The notes below the pieces were generated by a model. It made no database searches. It was not told the origin of the DNA and was given only the letters and a program-made list of their open reading frames with translations. This document shows positions 7,785 to 15,566 of a stretch of DNA of 64,000 nt, one piece after another. A program made the translations under genes and the position numbers. This DNA comes from Amycolatopsis sp. FBCC-B4732 (lineage in GTDB: Bacteria; Actinomycetota; Actinomycetes; Mycobacteriales; Pseudonocardiaceae). Numbering within the stretch: the first letter of the stretch is position 1; each line of letters opens with the position of its first letter. The DNA is taken from assembly GCF_023008405.1 (NCBI RefSeq), contig NZ_CP095376.1:5356001-5420000 (forward strand), written 5' to 3'.

Positions 7785-8156
7785 ATGAGCACCGTTGAGC
7801 TGACTGCCGAGAACTTCGACCAGACGGTAAACGACAACGAGTTCGTCCTGATCGACTTCTGGGCGAGCTGGTGCGGCCCGTGTCGTCAGTTCGCGCCGGT
7901 CTACGAAAAGGCCTCCGAGAAGCACGACGACCTCGTGTTCGCGAGCGTCGACACCGAAGCGCAGCAGCAGCTCGCCGCCGCCTTCGACGTCCGCTCCATC
8001 CCGACGCTGGCCATCATCCGCGACAAGACGCTGATCTACGCCCAGCCCGGCGCGCTGCCCGAGCCGGCCCTCGAAGAGCTCATCAAGCAGGCTCGCGAGG
8101 TCGACATGGACGAGGTCAAGCGCAAGGCCGCCGAAGCCGAGGCCGAACAGGCCTGA
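7785..8156 (+). CDS. trxA: Thioredoxin
   Basis: A 123-residue thioredoxin with the WCGPC active site (Cys30, Cys33), the preceding strand FVLIDFWASW, and the cis-proline segment RSIPTLAI. It reduces protein disulfides in the cytosol with electrons from thioredoxin reductase; no reductase gene is in the window. The C-terminus carries a charged extension of about 18 residues (VDMDEVKRKAAEAEAEQA) beyond the canonical fold. The longer open frame upstream of the ATG at 7785 runs through the repeat array and is not coding. A strong hairpin terminator follows, facing the convergent proline dehydrogenase gene. Confidence 0.93.
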   Translation: MSTVELTAENFDQTVNDNEFVLIDFWASWCGPCRQFAPVYEKASEKHDDLVFASVDTEAQQQLAAAFDVRSIPTLAIIRDKTLIYAQPGALPEPALEELIKQAREVDMDEVKRKAAEAEAEQA

Positions 8157-8171
8157 CCACCACCACACGAT

Positions 8172-8202
8172 GAAGGCCGCTCCGGATCCCGGAGCGGCCT
8201 TC
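8172..8202. terminator. Bidirectional terminator between trxA and proline dehydrogenase
   Basis: A perfect 14-bp inverted repeat, GAAGGCCGCTCCGG and CCGGAGCGGCCTTC, with a 3-base loop. It lies between two convergent genes, 15 bases after the trxA stop and 8 bases from the proline dehydrogenase stop, so it can serve both. Confidence 0.85.
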
Positions 8203-8210
8203 GTCGTACC

Positions 8211-9140
8211 TCAGGACCTGGTCGCGAGCCCGCGCAGGAAGAACGCCAGGTTCGCCGGGCGCTCGGCCAGCCGCCGCATGAAGTAGCCGTACCACTCGTC
8301 GCCGTAGGGCACGTAGACCCGCATGCGCGCGCCCGAGGCCGCGATCCGCGTCTGCTCCTCCGGCCGGATGCCGTAGAGCATCTGGAACTCGTGGTCGTCG
8401 TCGCGGCGGAGGTTCTCCTCGGCCAGCGCGGCGGCGATCTCGATCATCCGCGGGTCGTGCGAAGCGACCATCGGGTAACCTTCGCCCGCCATCAGCACGC
8501 GCAGGCAGCGGACGTAGGACTTGTCCACTTCGGACTTCTCCTGGAACGCGACCGACTCCGGCTCGGCGTACGCGCCCTTGCACAGCCGTACGCGCGACCC
8601 CGGCCCGGACAGCTCCCGGCAGTCCTGCTCGGTGCGCCGCAGGTAGGCCTGCAGCACCGCGCCGACCCACGGGTACTCGCCGCGCAGCTCGCGCAGGATG
8701 CCGAGCGTCGAGTCCGTGGTGGTGTGGTCCTCCATGTCCAGCGTCACGGTGGCGCCGACCGCCTCGGCCGCCGCGCAGATCTTCCGCGCGTTCTCGCACG
8801 CGACGTCCTCGCCGTTCGACGGCAGGAACTGGCCCACCGCCGACAGCTTCACCGAAACGTCGGCACCGTCCGCCAGCCCTTCCGAGGCCAGCGCCGACAG
8901 CACGGCTTCGTAGGCCGCGACGGTCGACGCGGCCTGCGCGGCGTCGGTGGTGTCCTCGCCCAGGTGGTCGAGGGTGATCCGCCGGCCGTCCGCCGCCAGT
9001 TCCCCGGCGACGCGGACGGCGTGGGCGGTCTCGGACCCGGCGACGAACCGGCGCACCACGGATCGCGTGGCAGGCACCGCCTCGACGAGCCGCCGGATGC
9101 CCTTCGAGCGGGCGGCGGCGAGCAACGGGGCACGCAGCAT
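8211..9140 (-). CDS. Proline dehydrogenase (PRODH, monofunctional)
   Basis: A 309-residue FAD-dependent proline dehydrogenase, which oxidises L-proline to pyrroline-5-carboxylate. The barrel motifs are clear: VSVKLSAVG, VTLDMEDH, QAYLRRTEQD, RLCKGAYAEP, and the substrate-binding C-terminus YGDEWYGYFMRRLAERPAN. The size fits the monofunctional actinobacterial enzyme (PruB type) rather than fused PutA. It lies 13 bases after the P5C dehydrogenase stop and has a GAGAGGGAGA ribosome binding site, so the two form an operon. The divergent PucR regulator at 10.9 kb is the likely activator, as for PruC of mycobacteria. Confidence 0.93.
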   Translation of the reverse strand: MLRAPLLAAARSKGIRRLVEAVPATRSVVRRFVAGSETAHAVRVAGELAADGRRITLDHLGEDTTDAAQAASTVAAYEAVLSALASEGLADGADVSVKLSAVGQFLPSNGEDVACENARKICAAAEAVGATVTLDMEDHTTTDSTLGILRELRGEYPWVGAVLQAYLRRTEQDCRELSGPGSRVRLCKGAYAEPESVAFQEKSEVDKSYVRCLRVLMAGEGYPMVASHDPRMIEIAAALAEENLRRDDDHEFQMLYGIRPEEQTRIAASGARMRVYVPYGDEWYGYFMRRLAERPANLAFFLRGLATRS

Positions 9141-9153
9141 GACGGTCTCCCTC

Positions 9154-10782
9154 TCAGCCCTGGTGCGGGTAGCGCACGGAGGTCGGCGGCACGAACGTCT
9201 CCTTGATCGAGCGCGGGCTCGTCCAGCGCTGCAGGTTGAAGATCGAACCCGCCTTGTCGTTGGTGCCCGAGGCCCGCGCGCCGCCGAACGGCTGCTGGCC
9301 GACGACGGCGCCGGTCGGCTTGTCGTTGACGTAGAAGTTGCCCGCGGCGAACCGCAGCGCCTCGGCCGCCTTCGCCACGGCCGTGCGGTCGTTGGCGATG
9401 ATCGCGCCGGTCAGCGCGTACGCGGCCGTCTCGTCGACGAGCTTGAGCACGGCGTCGAAGTCGCCGTCCTCGTAGACGTGCACCGACAGGATCGGGCCGA
9501 AGTACTCGGTCGAGAAGATCTCGTGCTTCGGGTTGTCCGAGACGAGGATCGTCGGCTGCACGAAGTAGCCGACGCTGTCGTCGGCGGTGCCGCCGGTCAG
9601 CACCTCGACCGAAGCGTCGTCCTTCACGCTGTCGAACAGCGCGGTGTGCTTGGCGAACGCCCGGGCGTCGATGACCGCGCCGCCGAAGTGCGACAGGTCG
9701 GTGACGTCGCCGTAGGACAGCGCCTCGGTCTCGGCGACCAGGCCGTCCTTCAGCTTCGTCCACAGGCTGCGCGGGACGTACGCGCGCGAAGCCGCGGAGC
9801 ACTTCTGGCCCTGGTACTCGAAGGCGCCGCGGACGAGCGCGGTGCGCAGGACGTCGACGTCGGCGGACGGGTGCGCGAGCACGAAGTCCTTGCCGCCGGT
9901 CTCGCCGACCAGCCGCGGGTACGAGCGGTAGCCCGCGATGTTCGCGCCGACCGTGCCCCACAGGTGCTGGAACGTCGCGGTCGAGCCGGTGAAGTGGATG
10001 CCGGCCAGGTCGCGGTGGGTCAGGGCGACCTCGGAGACGGCCTTGCCGTCACCCGGCAGCAGGTTGATGACGCCCGGGGGCATGCCCGCCTCTTCGAGCA
10101 GCCGCATGGTCAGGTGCGCGGCGAAGGACTGCGTCGGCGACGGCTTCCACAGGACCGTGTTGCCCATCAGCGCGGGCGCGGTCGGCAGGTTGCCGGCGAT
10201 CGCGGTGAAGTTGAACGGCGTGATCGCGTAGACGAAGCCTTCCAGCGGGCGGTGCTCCAGCCGGTTCCACACGCCCGGCGAGCTGATCGGCTGCTCGGTG
10301 AGCACGCGGCGGCCGAACTCGACGTTGAAGCGCCAGAAGTCGGCGAGCTCGCAGGCGGCGTCGATCTCGGCCTGGGTCGCGGTCTTGGACTGGCCGAGCA
10401 TGGTGGCGGCGTTGAGGGTGGCGCGCCACGGGCCGGTCAGCAGGTCGGCCGCGCGCAGCAGGATCGCGGCGCGGTCGTCGTAGGACAGCGAGCGCCACTC
10501 CGGCGCGGCCTTCGCGGCGGCCGCGATGGCGTCGGTGGCGTCCTGCGCCGTGGCGCTGTGGATGGTGCCCAGCACGTGCTTGTGGTTGTGCGGCTGGACG
10601 ACGTCGATCTTCTCGCCGCCGCCGGGGCGCTGCTCGCCGCCGACGGTGACCGTGAGGTCGACGGGTTCCGCCTGGCCCAGCCGCTTGAGCGCACCCTCGA
10701 GTTCCGCGCGCTCAGCGCTGCCCGGCGCGTACGTCAGCACCGGCTCGTTCTTCGGGGCGGGGGTCTGGGTCACGGCGTCCAC
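9154..10782 (-). CDS. pruA: 1-pyrroline-5-carboxylate dehydrogenase
   Basis: A 542-residue aldehyde dehydrogenase of the P5CDH class (ALDH4), converting glutamate-semialdehyde to glutamate with NAD+. Visible features are the nucleotide-binding part YAITPFNFTAIAGN, VLWKPSPTQ, the GETGGKDFVLAH segment and the catalytic Cys in EYQGQKCSAASR, plus the C-terminal EYFGPILSVHVY. The length is normal for the monofunctional enzyme. The GTG at 10782 follows AGAGGAG. It is the first gene of the proline operon and reads away from the PucR regulator. Confidence 0.93.
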   Translation of the reverse strand: MDAVTQTPAPKNEPVLTYAPGSAERAELEGALKRLGQAEPVDLTVTVGGEQRPGGGEKIDVVQPHNHKHVLGTIHSATAQDATDAIAAAAKAAPEWRSLSYDDRAAILLRAADLLTGPWRATLNAATMLGQSKTATQAEIDAACELADFWRFNVEFGRRVLTEQPISSPGVWNRLEHRPLEGFVYAITPFNFTAIAGNLPTAPALMGNTVLWKPSPTQSFAAHLTMRLLEEAGMPPGVINLLPGDGKAVSEVALTHRDLAGIHFTGSTATFQHLWGTVGANIAGYRSYPRLVGETGGKDFVLAHPSADVDVLRTALVRGAFEYQGQKCSAASRAYVPRSLWTKLKDGLVAETEALSYGDVTDLSHFGGAVIDARAFAKHTALFDSVKDDASVEVLTGGTADDSVGYFVQPTILVSDNPKHEIFSTEYFGPILSVHVYEDGDFDAVLKLVDETAAYALTGAIIANDRTAVAKAAEALRFAAGNFYVNDKPTGAVVGQQPFGGARASGTNDKAGSIFNLQRWTSPRSIKETFVPPTSVRYPHQG

Positions 10783-10850
10783 GGCGGCTCCTCTGCCAAT
10801 CCTGCTACGTCTGGATGCCCCGAACGGTAACTCCGGACACTCCCCGACGG

Positions 10851-10899
10851 CTTGTCCAACCGGCTAAAATCGCTCGTATGATCTTGTCCGATCGGATAG
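10851..10899. promoter_or_regulatory. Candidate proline-regulator operator: paired direct repeats
   Basis: CTTGTCCAACCGGCTAA at 10851-10867 and CTTGTCCGATCGGATAG at 10883-10899 share 13 of 17 bases (consensus CTTGTCCrAyCGGmTAr) and are spaced 32 bp, about three helical turns. They lie in the 124-bp gap between the divergent P5C dehydrogenase and PucR genes, nearer the regulator. A possible -10 (TATGAT, 10877-10882) lies between them, with TTGTCC as a possible -35. Confidence 0.5.
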
Positions 10900-10906
10900 C
10901 TCGGAG

Positions 10907-12460
10907 ATGACGTCGCTGCGACACGTGCTGGCGACGCTCGGCGAGCCGCTCGTCGAGGTCGTCGTGGCGCCGCACGGCCTCGGCGTGCCGGTCTCCGACG
11001 TCGTGATCCTCGACCCCGAAGACCCCCTGGAAGCCTCGCCGGGCGACCTGGTGCTGGTCATCGGCGCCCGCGGCCGGGCGGCGGCGCCGGCGATCCGCGC
11101 GGCCGGGCGCGGGGGCGCGGCCGCGGTGGCGGTCAAGGGCGCGACGGGCGCCGACGTCGCCGCCGACGCGGGCGTCGCACTGCTCACCGTCGGCACCGAA
11201 GCGCGGTGGGAGCAGGTCGAGTCGCTGGCCCGCGGGGTCGTCGAGGCCGCGCGGGCGGGTGGCGAGGCGGCCAGCGGCGAGGTGCTCGGCGACCTGTTCG
11301 CGCTGGCCCAGACCATCGCCACGCTCACCGGCGGCCTGGTCAGCATCGAGGACACCGCGAACCGCGTGCTCGCCTACTCGCGGGCGGGCGACGAGGTGGA
11401 CGAGCTGCGGCGGCTGTCGATCCTCGGGCGCGAAGGCCCGGAACGCTACCTCGCGATGCTCCGCGAATGGGGCGTCTACCAGCGGCTGCGTGCGGGCGAG
11501 GGGATCGTGCGCATCGACGAGCGCCCCGAGCTGGGCATCCGGCGGCGGATCGCGGCCGGCATCCACGCCGGCAAGCAGCCGCTCGGCACGATCTGGGTCC
11601 AGGAGGGCGCCCAGCCGCTCACCGAACGCGCCGAAACGGCCCTGCTCGGCGCGAGCCGGACCCTCGCGCCGCAGCTGATCCGCGCCCGCACGCTGCCGAG
11701 CCCCGAACTGCGGCTGCGCGAAGACCTCCTGGCGAGCCTGCTGGAAGGGCGGCTCGACGCGGAGTCCGTCGCGGACGACATCGGCGCCGACCCGTCACGG
11801 CCGGCGCAGGTCCTCGCGTTCTCGCTGGAGCGGTCGGGCAACCGGCAGCTGCGGCGCGCGGAGCTGGTGCACCTGATCGCCGTGCACACCGCGGCCTACC
11901 GGCGCAGCGCGCTGGTGAGCGTGATCGGCGGGCGCGTCTACGCGCTGCTGCCGGACCTGCCCGAGCACTCCGACGCGGCCGTGCTGGCGCTGGCGCGCGA
12001 GATCGCCGCCACCGCCCGGCGGCACCTGGACGTCCCGGTGCGGGTGGCGCTCGGCGGCGTCGTGCCGCGCCTGTCCGACGCGGCCGCGTCCCGGGGCGAC
12101 GCCGACCGCGTCCTGGCGGCGATGGCGCGCGGGCACTGGGCCGCCGACGTCGCCTCGCTGGCCGACGTCCGCGCCGAGGTGCTGCTCTCGGAGGTGCTGG
12201 CGTACCTGGGCGGGCAGCCGCGCATCCGCGACCCGCGCCTGACCGCGCTCACCGAGCACGACGCCGAGCACGGCGGCATCCTCGTCCCGGCGGTCCTGGC
12301 CTGGCTGGACGCGTTCGGCGACGTCCGGTCGGCGGCCCGGGTGCTGAACATCCACCCCAACACCGTGCGCTACCGGGTCCGCCGCGCGACCGAGGTGTCC
12401 GGAGTGGACTTCGACGACCCCGCCCAGCGCATCCTCACCCAGCTGCAGCTGAGGCTCTGA
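10907..12460 (+). CDS. PucR-family regulator, probable activator of proline catabolism (PruC-like)
   Basis: A 517-residue regulator. The N-terminal part (about 1-130) is a PucR-type sensory domain (MTSLRHVLATLGEPLVEVV, GDLVLVIGARG). A GAF-like middle (SIEDTANRVLAYSR) and a GGDEF-like CdaR segment (residues about 280-400) follow. The C-terminus has the PucR helix-turn-helix (SAARVLNIHPNTVRYRVRRA). It is divergent from the P5CDH/PRODH operon, the same arrangement as Rv1186c (PruC) beside pruA-pruB in Mycobacterium tuberculosis, where it activates proline use. The paired direct repeat just upstream is its likely binding site. The effector is presumably proline or P5C, by analogy only. Confidence 0.85.
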   Translation: MTSLRHVLATLGEPLVEVVVAPHGLGVPVSDVVILDPEDPLEASPGDLVLVIGARGRAAAPAIRAAGRGGAAAVAVKGATGADVAADAGVALLTVGTEARWEQVESLARGVVEAARAGGEAASGEVLGDLFALAQTIATLTGGLVSIEDTANRVLAYSRAGDEVDELRRLSILGREGPERYLAMLREWGVYQRLRAGEGIVRIDERPELGIRRRIAAGIHAGKQPLGTIWVQEGAQPLTERAETALLGASRTLAPQLIRARTLPSPELRLREDLLASLLEGRLDAESVADDIGADPSRPAQVLAFSLERSGNRQLRRAELVHLIAVHTAAYRRSALVSVIGGRVYALLPDLPEHSDAAVLALAREIAATARRHLDVPVRVALGGVVPRLSDAAASRGDADRVLAAMARGHWAADVASLADVRAEVLLSEVLAYLGGQPRIRDPRLTALTEHDAEHGGILVPAVLAWLDAFGDVRSAARVLNIHPNTVRYRVRRATEVSGVDFDDPAQRILTQLQLRL

Positions 12461-12466
12461 TCCTGC

Positions 12467-12472
12467 TAGCTT
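12467..12472 (+). promoter_or_regulatory. Candidate -10 box (leaderless)
   Basis: TAGCTT lies 7 bases before the GTG at 12480 and no ribosome binding site is present, which fits leaderless transcription. It lies directly after the stop of the PucR gene. Confidence 0.45.
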
Positions 12473-12479
12473 CGCCGCC

Positions 12480-13136
12480 GTGGATCTCTTTTCGCGCACG
12501 TGGGCGGCGTTGCGCGCCGCGGTCGCTTCTCTTAACGACGAAGACTTCGCGAAGCCGTCCGGCTGCCGGGGCTGGCTGGTCCGGGACCTCGTGTGCCACC
12601 TGGTGATCGACGCGCAGGACGTGCTGATCACGCTGGTGACGCCGGCTTCGTCGGCGGTGACGCACGATTCGGTGACGTACTGGGCGGTCGGCTCCGAAGC
12701 CCCCACGGGCGACGACCCGCTGGACGCCCTGATCGTCCGCCTGGCCGCGGCGTACGAAGACCCGGCGCTGCTCAAGTTCCACCTCGACGACGTCGGCTCG
12801 GCGGCCGGGCGCGCGGCGGACCTGGCCGACCCGGGCACGCGCGTGCGCACCCAGGACATGGTCCTGACCGCGGGCGACTACCTCTCGGCGTACGTGCTGG
12901 AGTGGACGCTGCACCACCTCGACCTGGCGGCCCACCTGCCGTCGGTTCCCGGGCCGCCGCCGGAGGGACCGGCGCGGACGCGGACGGTGCTGGAGGAGAT
13001 CGCGGGGACGGCGTTCCCGGCGTCGTTCTCCGACACCGACGTCCTGCTGGTGGCGACCGGGCGGCGGCCACCGACGGCGGCCGAAGCGACCGCGCTGGGC
13101 GAATTGACCGCGCGGCTGCCGTTCGTCCTCGGCTGA
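12480..13136 (+). CDS. Maleylpyruvate isomerase N-terminal/DinB-like domain protein
   Basis: A 218-residue protein of the mycothiol maleylpyruvate isomerase N-terminal (MDMPI/DinB) group. It shows the four-helix pattern with the conserved WLVRDLVCHLVIDAQDV segment (His in helix 2) and EWTLHHLDLAAHL (His-His-x-Asp in helix 4), the usual metal ligands. Many members are mycothiol-dependent transferases or isomerases, which would fit an actinobacterium, but the substrate cannot be inferred. The GTG at 12480 is preceded only by a -10-like box. The neighbouring genes give no functional clue. Confidence 0.75.
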   Translation: MDLFSRTWAALRAAVASLNDEDFAKPSGCRGWLVRDLVCHLVIDAQDVLITLVTPASSAVTHDSVTYWAVGSEAPTGDDPLDALIVRLAAAYEDPALLKFHLDDVGSAAGRAADLADPGTRVRTQDMVLTAGDYLSAYVLEWTLHHLDLAAHLPSVPGPPPEGPARTRTVLEEIAGTAFPASFSDTDVLLVATGRRPPTAAEATALGELTARLPFVLG

Positions 13137-13189
13137 AAATGCGCTTGCGGTAATTCTTCGACGCGCTCTCGGCGTATCGGGAAATCGGC

Positions 13190-14182
13190 TCACACGAGTG
13201 CGGGAAGTTCCGCCGATCGGGCCAGTGCGGCGAATGAATCGAGCCGCGCGGATTGGTCGTACGCGGCCGTCGTCGCCAAAACCTCGTCGGCTCCCGCGGC
13301 CTCGATCAGCGCGCCCAGCCGGTCCCGCACTTCGGCCGGCGTACCGGAGATCTGGCCGTCGAGGGTCTCTTCGAGGCGGCGGCGTTCGCGGTCGGTCATC
13401 GGCGTGGCGAGGACGTCCGACGGCGGGTCCAGCGGCGGGAAGACGCCGTGGGAGCGCGAATACACCGTCGCCCAGGCCTCCGAGACGAGCAGCCGCCGCG
13501 CGTCCGCGGCCGAGTCCGCGACGGCGATCGCGCTCGACACCACGACGTACGGCTCGAGCGCCCACGCGCTCGGCCGGAACCCGTCGCGGTAGCGGTTCAC
13601 GGCTTCGGCCAGCGCCCGTTTTCCGCGGACGGGCGCGATCACCAGCGGCAGCCCGAGTTCCGCGGCGAGGTCCGCGCCGGAGCCGGTGGCCAGCAGGAAC
13701 GGCGGTACGCGCAGCCCTTCGGCGGGGTAGGCGTGGACGCCCGGGTAGCCGTGCTCGCCGGTGAAGAACCCGAGCAGCTCGCGCACCTGCGCGGCGAACC
13801 CGTCGGCGGCGTCCTTGCCTTGCCCCAGCGCGTCGCGGACCCCGCCGGTGAAGCCGACGGACCGGCCGAGCCCCATGTCGATCCGGCCCGGGTGAAGCGC
13901 TTCCAGCACCCCGAACTGCTCGGCGACGACCAGCGGCCGGTGGTTCGGCAGCATGACCCCGCCGGTCCCGACGCGGATCCGCGAGGTCGCCCCGGCGACG
14001 GCGGCGGCGAGCACGGTCGGCGCGGACCCGGCGACCCCGGGCACGCCATGGTGCTCGGACACCCAGAACCGGTGGTACCCCAGCCGTTCGATGCCCGCGG
14101 CGAACGCGACGGTGTCCCGCAGCGCCCGCGCGGGACCGCCGTCCCGCCGCACGGGCGAGCGATCCAGGACCGAGAACTTCAC
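13190..14182 (-). CDS. LLM class flavin-dependent oxidoreductase
   Basis: A 330-residue luciferase-like TIM-barrel protein. The N-terminus (MKFSVLDRSPV), ERLGYHRFWVSEHHG, RIRVGTGGVMLPNHRPL and ALHPGRIDMGLGRSVG are typical of the group of bacterial luciferase-like monooxygenases annotated as MsnO8-type LLM oxidoreductases. It would use reduced FMN (or F420) in the cytosol; the substrate is unknown. The start is a GTG at 14182. It converges on the DinB-like gene with no obvious terminator between them. Confidence 0.85.
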   Translation of the reverse strand: MKFSVLDRSPVRRDGGPARALRDTVAFAAGIERLGYHRFWVSEHHGVPGVAGSAPTVLAAAVAGATSRIRVGTGGVMLPNHRPLVVAEQFGVLEALHPGRIDMGLGRSVGFTGGVRDALGQGKDAADGFAAQVRELLGFFTGEHGYPGVHAYPAEGLRVPPFLLATGSGADLAAELGLPLVIAPVRGKRALAEAVNRYRDGFRPSAWALEPYVVVSSAIAVADSAADARRLLVSEAWATVYSRSHGVFPPLDPPSDVLATPMTDRERRRLEETLDGQISGTPAEVRDRLGALIEAAGADEVLATTAAYDQSARLDSFAALARSAELPALV

Positions 14183-14218
14183 ACGGGGTGCAACGCGCCG
14201 CCGTGACCGGGATTCCCG

Positions 14219-14611
14219 TCAGGGGCGCCAGCGCTCGCTGTAGTCCGGGTGGTCGGCGTAGGGCAGCGCCAGCAGGCGCAGGGTGAGGCACCAGTTGGAG
14301 CCGGCCTCGTCGGCGGGCACGTGGCAGGTCTCACACCAGTATTCGCTGCCGTAGAGCGGAAACCCGGGGACCTTCTCCGACACCGTGGTGCGGTGGGCGA
14401 GCAGGATCCGCCGGGTCGCTTCGATCTCGTTGATCATCTGGTTGACCGCGTCGAGGTCGAGATCGCTGAGCCCGCGGATCCGCTGCTCCACGGCGACCTT
14501 GGTCTCCCCGCGGTTCATCGCGTCGCCGGCCTTCGCCTTGTTGACGGCCTGCATGATCATCGCCTGCCGCGCGCCCACGCGCGCGGCGAGGAATGCGATC
14601 AGGTCGTCCAC
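14219..14611 (-). CDS. DUF6221 family protein
   Basis: A 130-residue protein with the DUF6221 pattern: an N-terminal helix (LIAFLAARVGARQAMI), a long central helix with NQMINEIEATRRILLAHR, a CETC pair, and the conserved C-terminal signature LRLLALPYADHPDYSERWRP. The CETC and nearby Cys/His residues (ETCHVPADE, SNWCLT) may bind a metal. Such genes are common on actinobacterial chromosomes and phages, with no known function; no phage genes are nearby. The GTG start follows GGAGGG. It lies 37 bases from the upstream LLM gene on the same strand. Confidence 0.78.
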   Translation of the reverse strand: MDDLIAFLAARVGARQAMIMQAVNKAKAGDAMNRGETKVAVEQRIRGLSDLDLDAVNQMINEIEATRRILLAHRTTVSEKVPGFPLYGSEYWCETCHVPADEAGSNWCLTLRLLALPYADHPDYSERWRP

Positions 14612-14950
14612 GAGGGCCTCCCTCCTCGAACCCGCCCCCCGGCCCTGCCCGGGGAGTCATCGATTCGGGACCGCACGTTACGCCAGCGAAGCCGGTGATC
14701 GTGATCTCGAAGAAGGCCGTGCACCATTTGTGACCCGAAAGGCGACAGCGGGCGCCCGGGTGATCACTCCGCGTTCCGCAGGGTATTTCGGGGCGGCCGA
14801 TTAAAGCTTTGACGGCCAGGGCGGGAGTGGTGGGAGACACGGCTGTGTGGCTCGTTACAGCGGGTATCGGATGGGGGTATTTCCGCGCCGTTCGGTAACA
14901 GGGGGCCGGGTGGTCACGTCTGTCCTCAGCACACAGCCACGGAGGTCGCC
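14612..14950. other. Intergenic region with an RBS-proximal inverted repeat
   Basis: A 339-base gap between two divergent genes. GGCTGTGTG (14841-14849) and CACACAGCC (14930-14938) form a 9-bp inverted repeat 80 bases apart; the second arm abuts the GGAGG ribosome binding site of the gene at 14951. The pairing could fold a leader RNA that hides the binding site. No tRNA, small ORF with a ribosome site, or clear -35/-10 pair was found. Confidence 0.35.
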
Positions 14951-15565
14951 ATGTCCGTTCCCGCCCCGCAGGGGCCGTACTTCCCGCCCGAGCCGCCCCG
15001 GCCGAAGCGCCGGCGGTGGCCGTGGGTGGTCGGCGTGCTGGCCGTCCTGCCCGCGCTGGCGCTGGTTGTCGTGCTGGCTCTCTCGGTCGGCGGGAGCTCC
15101 GGCAATCCTTGCCTCGACAAGTCCCAGCAGGCCCCCTGCGCCGGCCCGGGCGGGACGTGGATCTCCGCCGACGGCGGGGTGCAGCCCCGCGGCGCCGCGG
15201 GGCCCGCCACCACCAGCCCGTCGATCCCGGCCTTCGCGGCGCCGACCACGAGCGAACCGGCGTTGCCCGAACCGGCCGCGAAGGACTACTCGGTCGACCT
15301 GGCCGTGCTGTCCAAGCAGTGCTTCGGCTCGGCGGGCTGCAACGTCGTCGTCGAACCGAAGCTGAACGCGCTCGGCGCGAGCACCCTCCTCTGGGAGTGC
15401 GACATCACCTACAGCATCTCGGGCGACAGCTCGGGCGAGCTGATCGAGACCGCGTACGCCCAGGGCGGCTCGTCCTACCGCGTCGATCGCACCTCGATGA
15501 GCACCAAGTCCGGCAAGGTCGTCCCCCAGGCGACGGTGACCGCGGTGAGCTGCCGCAAGCCGTGA
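14951..15565 (+). CDS. Membrane-anchored extracytoplasmic protein, unknown function
   Basis: A 204-residue protein not recognised. Residues 1-22 are Pro-rich and basic (PPRPKRRRW), and one transmembrane segment follows at about 23-48 (VVGVLAVLPALALVVVLALS). A Pro/Ala/Thr-rich linker (about 85-115) leads to a C-terminal domain of about 90 residues outside the cell. That domain has four cysteines (KQCFGSAGC, WECD, SCRKP), probably two disulfides, and several beta strands. The layout is like many actinobacterial MmpS/LppX-sized envelope proteins, but no family is assigned. GGAGG precedes the ATG. The stop lies one base from the stop of the convergent primase-polymerase gene. Confidence 0.75.
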   Translation: MSVPAPQGPYFPPEPPRPKRRRWPWVVGVLAVLPALALVVVLALSVGGSSGNPCLDKSQQAPCAGPGGTWISADGGVQPRGAAGPATTSPSIPAFAAPTTSEPALPEPAAKDYSVDLAVLSKQCFGSAGCNVVVEPKLNALGASTLLWECDITYSISGDSSGELIETAYAQGGSSYRVDRTSMSTKSGKVVPQATVTAVSCRKP

Positions 15566-15566
15566 C

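Noticed and set aside
14219..14611. Prophage remnant, because DUF6221 occurs on phages
   Set aside because: No integrase, terminase, capsid or attachment-site repeats are nearby; the family is common on host chromosomes.
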